Assembly: GCA_001797035.1 (NCBI GenBank)
Contig: MGOE01000090.1
Coordinates: 114,311-120,318, forward strand
DNA: 6,008 nucleotides
Source of the DNA: Chloroflexi bacterium RBG_16_72_14
GTDB lineage: Bacteria; Chloroflexota; Limnocylindria; Limnocylindrales; CSP1-4
Direction: 5' to 3'
Of the stretch, positions 1 through 4,685 are shown piece after piece (positions within the stretch are counted from its first letter, which is position 1; the number at the start of each line of letters is the position of its first letter). The position numbers and the translations under genes are program-made. The notes under the pieces are model-generated. The model had not been told where the DNA came from. It saw nothing but the letters and a program-made list of their open reading frames with translations, and made no database searches.

Positions 1-20
1 CGCCAGCGCGACCAGGCCGC

Positions 21-1622
21 TCAAGCCGGGGCTCCCGGGCCGCCCGAGTCATCCCCATGGGCGGCGTGGGCGGCGGCGAACTCGGCCGCCAGGCCCATCG
101 GTCCCGTCGCATACAGTCGCCTGTCCATCTCGCGCAGGTCGCCGGCGACCCGCGGCCGGAAGCCCATCCGCCCGAGGACGTCGCGATCCACGTCGATGCC
201 CGGCGCAACCTCGATCAGGACGAGGCCGTCGTCGGCCAGCTCGAACACCGCCCGTTCGGTGATGTAGCGCACCTGCTGGCCGCGCTCACGGGCGAGGTGG
301 CCGTTGAACGAGACCTCGCGGACGCGCTGCACGAACTTGTGGCGGCTGCCCTCGTGGGCGATCCGGACGCCGTCCGCGATCTCGATCCGCAGCCCCTGCG
401 CGGTCAGCGTCCCGACGAAGTTGATCTTCGGAGTCGTCGCGCTGATGTTGGGGAAGCCACCCGGGCCGCGCACGCGGCCCTCGAACGCGTGGACGTTGAC
501 GTTGCCGGAGGCGTCCACCTCGGCAAACGAGAGGCTGGCCACGTCGAGACCGCCGCCGTCGTAGAAGCCGAACATGTCCGGCTGGTCGATCATCGCCTGG
601 TAGTTGAAGCCCGCCCCGCCCTCGTTGCCGGCCACCGGCACGCCGCCGAAGATCCCCTGCTCCACGGTCAGCACCAGCTGGTCCGTGATCCCCTCCTCCC
701 AGGCAACCCGGCCGATGAGCTGGCTGACGCCGAAGCCGAGGTTGCAGATGGCGCCGCGCGGGAACTCGAGCAGCGACCGGCGGGCGAGGATCTTGCGCAC
801 GTCGAGCGGCGGCGGCGGCTCCGCGGTCACCGGCTTGCGCAGGGCGCCCGCGTAGTACGGCGAGTCCTGCGTGATGTACGTCTGCCACTGGTCGGGGTCC
901 AGGAACACGTAGTCCACGAGGGCCGCCGGCACCTTCACGTCGCGCAGCGGCAGGCTGCCGCGGCGGGCGAGGCGCCGGACCTGGGCGATCACGATCCCGC
1001 CGCTGTTGCGCGCCGCCATCGCCATCGCGAGCATCTCGCCCTGGACGGCCTCGCCCTCCATCGTCACGTTGCCGTCCTCGTCCGCGGTCGTGCCGCGGAC
1101 GACCGCCACGTGGATCGGGAAGGCGTGGAACAGCAGCCACTCGCGGCCGCGGAGCGTGACCACCTCGACCAGGTCCTCGGTGGTGACCGCGTTCTGCTTG
1201 CCGCCGGTCTGGCGCGGATCCACGTACGTGCCCAGGCCCACGTGGGTGAGGAGGCCCGGCCGGCCCGCCGCGATCTCGCGCATGAGCTGGCTGAGGACGC
1301 CCTGCGGGAAGGAGTAGGACTCCAGCTGGTTGGCCTCCACGAGGGCGCCCAGGCGCGGCTCGTTGCCGATGTTGCTGCCGATGGTCCGCCGCTGGAGCCC
1401 GGGCAGGCCCAGCTGCGAGAAGCCGCGGTCCGCGAAGTCGCCGATGCCGACGATGCGGACGGTGGTCAGGTCGCGCGGCCGGCCCTCGGCCGCGTACACG
1501 GCGGCGAGCTCGTCGATGAACCGCTGGGGCACGGCGTGGCCGGCCCCCGAGCCGCCGATCAGGAGCGTGCTGCCGTCGGCGACGAGGCCCACCGCCTCGC
1601 GGACGTCGATGACCCTGGTCAT
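21..1622 (-). CDS. Family I acyl-CoA:carboxylate CoA-transferase (propionate CoA-transferase / YdiF type)
   Basis: A complete 533-residue protein, close to the usual 515-530 of the single-chain propionate CoA-transferase/YdiF group, in which both CoA-transferase halves are fused. The family moves CoA between short-chain acyl-CoA and free acids in the cytoplasm through a glutamyl-CoA thioester. The N-terminal half (about 1-270) carries the glycine-rich GGSGAGHAVP loop (23-32). The C-terminal half (about 285-510) holds VEQGIFGGVP (320-329), in which E321 is the expected catalytic glutamate, followed by the family signatures FYDGGGLDVASLSFAEVD (353-370), GNVNVHAFEGR (373-383), GPGGFPNIS (386-394), YITERAVFEL (453-462) and VAPGIDVDRDVLG (472-484). 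The ATG at 1622 places the first beta-strand where family members start; the upstream GGGA (1634-1631) is only a weak Shine-Dalgarno. The last 15 or so residues (Gly/Asp/Ala/Pro) form a variable tail. It sits 322 bp after the SDR gene, so it is probably separately controlled. The family is certain; the acyl substrate is unknown. Confidence 0.93.
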   Translation of the reverse strand: MTRVIDVREAVGLVADGSTLLIGGSGAGHAVPQRFIDELAAVYAAEGRPRDLTTVRIVGIGDFADRGFSQLGLPGLQRRTIGSNIGNEPRLGALVEANQLESYSFPQGVLSQLMREIAAGRPGLLTHVGLGTYVDPRQTGGKQNAVTTEDLVEVVTLRGREWLLFHAFPIHVAVVRGTTADEDGNVTMEGEAVQGEMLAMAMAARNSGGIVIAQVRRLARRGSLPLRDVKVPAALVDYVFLDPDQWQTYITQDSPYYAGALRKPVTAEPPPPLDVRKILARRSLLEFPRGAICNLGFGVSQLIGRVAWEEGITDQLVLTVEQGIFGGVPVAGNEGGAGFNYQAMIDQPDMFGFYDGGGLDVASLSFAEVDASGNVNVHAFEGRVRGPGGFPNISATTPKINFVGTLTAQGLRIEIADGVRIAHEGSRHKFVQRVREVSFNGHLARERGQQVRYITERAVFELADDGLVLIEVAPGIDVDRDVLGRMGFRPRVAGDLREMDRRLYATGPMGLAAEFAAAHAAHGDDSGGPGAPA

Positions 1623-1624
1623 CG
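1607..1624 (-). promoter_or_regulatory. Inverted repeat covering the CoA-transferase start codon
   Basis: CGATGACC (1607-1614) and GGTCATCG (1617-1624) are perfect 8-bp complements separated by 2 nt. In the minus-strand mRNA this can fold as a 7-bp stem with a 4-nt loop that includes the AUG at 1622-1620. A second GC-only inverted repeat, GGGCGGC (1635-1641) with GCCGCCC (1656-1662), lies just upstream and abuts the weak GGGA ribosome-binding site. The pairing is seen directly. A role in restraining translation, or as a DNA operator, is inference, and short palindromes are common in DNA this GC-rich. Confidence 0.3.
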
Positions 1625-1681
1625 GTGGGGTCCCGGGCGGCCGATCGCCGCGACAGCCGCCCGCCGCGCCCTTGCGGCGCT

Positions 1682-1705
1682 CGATGTTCGTTGCATGTGC
1701 ATTCC
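1682..1705 (+). repeat. 24-bp intergenic element, copy 1 (inverted relative to copies 2 and 3)
   Basis: Read on the plus strand it begins CGATG and ends TGTGCATTCC. It matches copy 3 at 18 of 24 positions and copy 2 at 17 of 24, without gaps, counted by hand. It lies 60-83 nt upstream of the CoA-transferase start codon and just downstream of the TTGACG hexamer (1725-1720), which is where a repressor site would cover the -10 region. It also contains the near-palindrome TGCATGTGCA (1692-1701), and GCATG/CATGC (1693-1697/1706-1710) overlaps its end. It is proposed to be a transcription-factor site; the factor is unknown. Confidence 0.45.
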
Positions 1706-1763
1706 CATGCGTAGCGAAGCGTCAAGGCCCCGGCTGGATGGGTGGCCGTCAGGCTTGGGCGCC

Positions 1764-1787
1764 GTCATGCACACCAAACGAGCTTCG
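1764..1787 (-). repeat. 24-bp intergenic element, copy 2
   Basis: Read on the minus strand it begins CGAAGCTCGTT and contains the invariant TGTGCAT core (plus-strand 1767-1773). It shares CTCGTT-like sequence with copy 1 (17 of 24 identities) and is the more divergent copy after the core, with GAC in place of TCC. It starts 72 bp from copy 3 in the same orientation, roughly seven helical turns, and 82 bp from copy 1 in the opposite orientation. Confidence 0.4.
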
Positions 1788-1835
1788 CGCCCTGCAAGCA
1801 GCGCGAATGCCGCGCGAGTGGCCCCGCCAGCCGCC

Positions 1836-1859
1836 GGAATGCACACGCGAGACGCATCG
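1836..1859 (-). repeat. 24-bp intergenic element, copy 3
   Basis: Read on the minus strand it begins CGATGCG and ends TGTGCATTCC. It has the same first five and last ten bases as copy 1 (18 of 24 identities overall) and 15 of 24 identities with copy 2. It lies 214-237 nt upstream of the CoA-transferase start codon and about 85 bp downstream of the SDR stop. A weaker relative (GAATGC then CGCGCGAG, near 1805-1818 on the plus strand) lies between copies 2 and 3 and may be a degenerate fourth site. Confidence 0.4.
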
Positions 1860-1899
1860 GCTGCGACAAGGTGAGCCCTCCCGCCGGCCTGGCCCCGCA

Positions 1900-1934
1900 G
1901 ACCGCCTCGGCGGGTCGGGTGGCTCGTCACGAGC
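1900..1934 (-). terminator. Possible hairpins after the SDR gene; weak terminator candidate
   Basis: The dyad GCTCGT/ACGAGC (1922-1927/1929-1934) begins about 10 nt after the SDR stop codon. A second imperfect hairpin, GACCGCC/GGCGGGTC with one bulged base (1900-1906/1909-1916), follows. Neither is followed by a U-run in the transcript, so a classical intrinsic terminator is not supported. Rho-dependent ending or read-through into the CoA-transferase gene is equally possible. Confidence 0.22.
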
Positions 1935-1944
1935 GTCTGGGCGG

Positions 1945-2700
1945 TCACGGCATGTAGCCCCCGGCATTGGGATTGAGGGTCTGGCCCAGGAACAGGGCCG
2001 AGGCATCCGAGAGCAGGAAGATCACCGCGTCGGCGACCTCGTCGGCCCGCCCGAACCGCCCCAGCGGCATGTCGCGCAGCCGCCGGCGGCCTTCCTCCGT
2101 GTCGGCGAGGTCCGCGGTCATCTCGGTCACCGTGAACCCCGGGGCCACCGCGTTGACGCGGACCCCGAGCGGGCCGAACTCGCGGGCGAGCGACCGCGTG
2201 AGCCCGATCAGCCCGGCCTTGGCCGCGCTGTAGGCCGCGGTCTCGGCGATCCCCACCTGGCCCAGGCGCGAGGCGATGTTGACGATCGACCCGCTCCCCT
2301 GCTCCACCATCGACGGCAGCGCGGCGCGACAGGTGTGGTAGGCGGCCGTGAGGTCGGTGCGGAGCACGGCATCCCACTCCTCGGGCCCCAGGGCCAGGAA
2401 CGGGCCCACCTGCGTCTGCCCGGCGTTGTTGACCAGGCCGTCCACACGCCCGAAACGCTCGATGACCCGCTCGACGAGGCCGGACGCCTGGGTGCCGTCG
2501 CCGAGGTCGGCGGCGAACGCCTCGCCCTCCGCGCGCGCGGCGCGCACCCGTGCGAGCGTGGCCTGCGCGCCCTCGAGCGACCGGTGGTAGTGGACCGCGA
2601 CGGCGGCCCCTTCCGCGGCCGCCTTGGCCGCCACCTCCGCGCCGATCCCCCGGCTGCTGCCGGTGACCAGCACCACGCGACCCGCGAGCGCCCCTCCCAT
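1945..2700 (-). CDS. Classical short-chain dehydrogenase/reductase (FabG-like)
   Basis: 251 residues, the usual length of a classical SDR: a cytoplasmic NAD(P)-dependent enzyme with one Rossmann domain that interconverts alcohol and ketone groups. Visible motifs are the cofactor glycine motif TGSSRGIG (13-20), NNAG (91-94), the catalytic serine S144 in NIAS, and YSAAK (157-161) with Y157 and K161. VAPGFTVTEM (185-194) follows where SDRs position the nicotinamide, and the C-terminus ends GQTLNPNAGGYMP. The position of the fourth tetrad residue, usually Asn, appears to be D116 (TDLTAAY), a substitution seen in other family members. The ATG at 2700 overlaps the TGA of the preceding lyase gene by one base (TGATG). 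No good Shine-Dalgarno is visible, so translation probably depends on coupling. It ends the four-gene operon. The substrate is unknown; oxidation of a hydroxyl-bearing pathway intermediate is an inference from context, and its resemblance to 3-oxoacyl-ACP reductases does not imply a role in lipid synthesis. Confidence 0.92.
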   Translation of the reverse strand: MGGALAGRVVLVTGSSRGIGAEVAAKAAAEGAAVAVHYHRSLEGAQATLARVRAARAEGEAFAADLGDGTQASGLVERVIERFGRVDGLVNNAGQTQVGPFLALGPEEWDAVLRTDLTAAYHTCRAALPSMVEQGSGSIVNIASRLGQVGIAETAAYSAAKAGLIGLTRSLAREFGPLGVRVNAVAPGFTVTEMTADLADTEEGRRRLRDMPLGRFGRADEVADAVIFLLSDASALFLGQTLNPNAGGYMP

Positions 2701-3614
2701 CAGGCGAGCCCCGCGGCGGCGAGGGCGTCGCGGATCGCCGCGGTCCCGTCCTCGGACACGGGCATCAGCGGCGGCCGCATCACGGTGCTCCCGATCACGC
2801 CCAGCTCCCGGAGCGCGACCTTGGTCCGGGCGCGGTAGTCGCGGACCGGGGCACCGTAGACGACCTCTTCCAGCGGCAGGATCCGCTCCCAGATCGCGCG
2901 CGCCTCGTCCCACCGGCCCTGCCTCGTGAGCTCGACCATCTCGACCTGGAGGCTGGTCGCCAGCGTCCCGAACCCGATCAGCGCCCCCTCGGCGCCCATC
3001 ACGAACGACTCGAAGATGAAGTTGTCGTCGCCGGTGAGGAGGTCGATGGGACGCTCGAGACGCTCGATCATGCGCCGGGTCCGCAGGTACAGCAGCGCGT
3101 CGAACGAGGCCTCCTTGAGTGCCACGACGCTGTCGATGGCGGCGATCCGCCGCAGCGTCTCCTCGCTGAAGATCACGCCCCCCAGCGCCGGCTGGAGCTG
3201 GAACGCGATCAGCGGCAGCCCGCAGCCCCGCGCGACGGCCTCGTGGTAGGCGACGGGGATCGCCGGGTCCAGGGGCGTGCCCTGGTAGGCCGGGATCGGG
3301 AACACGAGCAGGGCCCGGGCGCCCGCGCCCTCGGCCCGCTTCGCCTCCTCCACGGCCTGGGCGGTGAACTGGGCGGACAGGCCCGCGACGACCGGGATGT
3401 CCCCCGCCTCGTCCACGGCGACGCGCAGGACGCGCTCCCGCTCCTCGGGCCAGAGGTGCGGCCCCTCGCCGGTGTCGGCGTTGATCGCCAGCGCGACCGG
3501 TCCCTGCGGCAGCAGCCACTGCAGGTAGCGGCGGTAGGTGGGCTCGTCGAACCGGCCGTCCGCGTCGAACGTGACGATGCAGGCCGGGACGATGCCCCGG
3601 AGGTCGAGGCTCAT
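2700..3614 (-). CDS. DapA/NanA-superfamily class I aldolase-like lyase, atypical active site
   Basis: 304 residues, the normal size for this (beta/alpha)8-barrel superfamily, which includes dihydrodipicolinate synthase, N-acetylneuraminate lyase, 2-keto-3-deoxy acid aldolases and hydratase-aldolases. These act through a Schiff base between a lysine and a 2-oxo acid such as pyruvate. K167 in VVALKEAS (163-170) fits that lysine. LLTGDDNFIFESF (192-204), GALIGFGTLA (210-219) and the C-terminal LRELG...PPLMPVSEDG (268-290) confirm the fold. The rest of the site is unusual: GTTGE becomes NADTGEG (45-51), the tyrosine of the LYNVP motif aligns with F138 in AFQLQPALGG (137-146), and the TPYY region reads FPIPAY (105-110). 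Lysine-biosynthesis DapA activity is therefore unlikely, and a catabolic 2-oxo-acid lyase or dehydratase is a better guess. Its start overlaps the lacI-type gene by 4 nt (ATGA), and unlike its neighbours it has a strong ribosome-binding site. Confidence 0.88.
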   Translation of the reverse strand: MSLDLRGIVPACIVTFDADGRFDEPTYRRYLQWLLPQGPVALAINADTGEGPHLWPEERERVLRVAVDEAGDIPVVAGLSAQFTAQAVEEAKRAEGAGARALLVFPIPAYQGTPLDPAIPVAYHEAVARGCGLPLIAFQLQPALGGVIFSEETLRRIAAIDSVVALKEASFDALLYLRTRRMIERLERPIDLLTGDDNFIFESFVMGAEGALIGFGTLATSLQVEMVELTRQGRWDEARAIWERILPLEEVVYGAPVRDYRARTKVALRELGVIGSTVMRPPLMPVSEDGTAAIRDALAAAGLA

Positions 3615-4678
3615 CGGGCTCCTCCCGTGCGGGACGTGGCCAGGGACGTGGGCAGGGGGGCGGCCGGCGGCGCGCCGGTGGACTCGCGCAGCACGAGCTG
3701 CGTCGGCATCAGCTCGCCCGCCAGCGGCTCACCCGCGAGCGCGCGGTCCACGTGCGCGAAGCCGCGGCGCCCGAGCTCGCGCAGCGGCAGCCGCACGGTG
3801 GACAGGCTGGGCGCCGTCATGGCGGCCACGGAGATGTCGTCGAAGCCGGCCACGGAGACGTCGCGCGGGACCTCGACCCCCAGTGCCGCCAGCTGCGCCA
3901 GCGCGCCGAGCGCGAGCAGGTCGTTGGCGCAGCAGATCGCGGTGAACGCGACCTCGCCGGCGAGCAGCGTGTCCACGGCCAGCGCGCCCGCCTCGCGGTC
4001 GAAACCCGTGCGGACCACGAGCTGCTCGTCGAACCCGATCCCCGCATCGGCCAGGCCGCGCCGGTAGCCCTCGAGCCGGTCGCGGGCGACGAACAGCGTC
4101 CGGGGCCCGGCCAGGAACGCGATCCGCCGGTGGCCGAGCGCCACCAGCGCGGCCACCATCGCGGCGATCCCCGCGGTGTTGTCCACGCTGACGTCGGGCT
4201 CGCCCATGGCGTGCGGCGAGAGGTGGACGACGGCGGCACCCTCGGCGCGCATCGCCGCCAGGTGGCGGCCCATCTCCGCGTTGAGCTGCGGATCGTCGAA
4301 GCCGCTGCCGGCGAAGATCACGGCAGCAGCGCGCATCGAGCGCAGCAGGCGCACGTACGAGCGCTCGCGCTCCGCGTCCCGCTCCGAGCTGCAGGTGATG
4401 ACGAGGTAGCCGGCGGCGGTAGCCCCGTCCTCGACCCCCCGGACCACCTCGGCGAAGTAGGGGTCGGTGATGTCGTGGACGATGACGCCGACCACCGGGA
4501 TCCGGCGGTTGAGGAGCCCGCGTGCCAGCGCGTTGGGCACGTAGTCGAGCGTCCGTGCGGCCTCCAGCACGCGCTCGCGCGTGGCCGCGCTGACCGGGTA
4601 GTCCGAGGACGAGACGACGCGCGAGGCTGTGGCCGTGGAGACGCCCGCCAGCCGGGCGACCTCGGTGATCGATGCCAC
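3611..4678 (-). CDS. LacI/GalR-family transcriptional repressor
   Basis: 355 residues. The N-terminal LacI-type helix-turn-helix is clear in SITEVARLAGVSTATASRV (3-21). The hinge helix YVPNALARGLL (46-56) has the PN-x-x-AR-x-L pattern that inserts into the operator minor groove. Residues about 62-330 form the periplasmic-binding-protein-like ligand domain: VVGVIVHDITDPYFAEVVRG (62-81), GHRRIAFLAGP (182-192), FTAICCANDLLALGAL (245-260) and VSVAGFDDISVAAMTAPSLSTV (274-295). The last 20 or so residues, rich in Pro, Ala and Ser, extend past the usual 330-340. The start is GTG at 4678, 7 nt after the aldehyde dehydrogenase stop and with no clear Shine-Dalgarno; it fits the family's M-x-T/S-I-x-x-VA opening. 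The family binds palindromic operators and is usually released by a sugar or similar small ligand. Lying inside the operon, it probably controls its own operon from a promoter beyond the right edge; no CG-centred LacI-type operator was recognised here. The ligand is unknown. Confidence 0.93.
   Translation of the reverse strand: MASITEVARLAGVSTATASRVVSSSDYPVSAATRERVLEAARTLDYVPNALARGLLNRRIPVVGVIVHDITDPYFAEVVRGVEDGATAAGYLVITCSSERDAERERSYVRLLRSMRAAAVIFAGSGFDDPQLNAEMGRHLAAMRAEGAAVVHLSPHAMGEPDVSVDNTAGIAAMVAALVALGHRRIAFLAGPRTLFVARDRLEGYRRGLADAGIGFDEQLVVRTGFDREAGALAVDTLLAGEVAFTAICCANDLLALGALAQLAALGVEVPRDVSVAGFDDISVAAMTAPSLSTVRLPLRELGRRGFAHVDRALAGEPLAGELMPTQLVLRESTGAPPAAPLPTSLATSRTGGAR
3619..3626 (-). 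promoter_or_regulatory. Strong ribosome-binding site of the DapA-like gene
   Basis: GGGAGGAG on the minus strand lies inside the end of the upstream regulator gene, with its GGAGG core 6 nt before the ATG at 3614. It is the only near-consensus Shine-Dalgarno in the window, which supports this start. It suggests the lyase is translated more strongly than the repressor that precedes it on the same message, whose GTG start has no clear Shine-Dalgarno. Confidence 0.7.
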
Positions 4679-4685
4679 GTCCGGC

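Larger units (their letters stand above)
1623..1944 (-). promoter_or_regulatory. 322-bp non-coding leader and putative promoter region of the CoA-transferase gene
   Basis: No convincing gene lies here on either strand; open frames crossing it lack family signatures. The middle part (about 1681-1860) is visibly less GC-rich than the flanking genes, as expected for a regulatory region. It holds three related 24-bp elements, listed separately. A TTGACG hexamer on the minus strand (1725-1720) resembles a -35 box. Its best partner at 16-17 nt spacing (AATGCA or ATGCAC) is a poor -10 match and falls inside the first 24-bp element, so any promoter here would be weak or activator-dependent. Closer to the gene, GCGCC/GGCGC (1666-1670/1676-1680) and GGGCGGC/GCCGCCC (1635-1641/1656-1662) could form leader hairpins. 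The SDR-proximal end has hairpins listed under the terminator entry. Confidence 0.5.

Noticed and set aside
1..58. A next minus-strand gene starting near the CoA-transferase stop: TTG at 24 giving a TTGA overlap, or ATG at 58 or 52 in another frame
   Set aside because: Only 8 to 19 codons would be visible before the edge, with no usable Shine-Dalgarno or motif, so neither start can be supported.
1720..1725. TTGACG on the minus strand as a sigma-70 -35 box for the CoA-transferase gene
   Set aside because: No acceptable -10 hexamer lies 16-19 nt downstream. It is mentioned in the region entry but not called as a promoter.
1682..1859. The intergenic repeats as a CRISPR array, insertion-sequence ends or LacI operators
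   Set aside because: The copies are few, imperfect and in mixed orientation, with no transposase or target duplications, and they lack the CG-centred symmetry of LacI-family operators.
57..1874. A 605-codon open frame on the plus strand, antisense to the CoA-transferase
   Set aside because: Its translation is dominated by Arg, Ala, His, Asp and Val with no recognisable motif. It mirrors the codons of a clearly real gene on the other strand, as expected in high-GC DNA.
2700..3614. Calling the lyase DapA of lysine biosynthesis
   Set aside because: The GTTGE and LYNVP active-site motifs are substituted and the gene lies in a catabolic operon with a LacI regulator, not with lysine genes.
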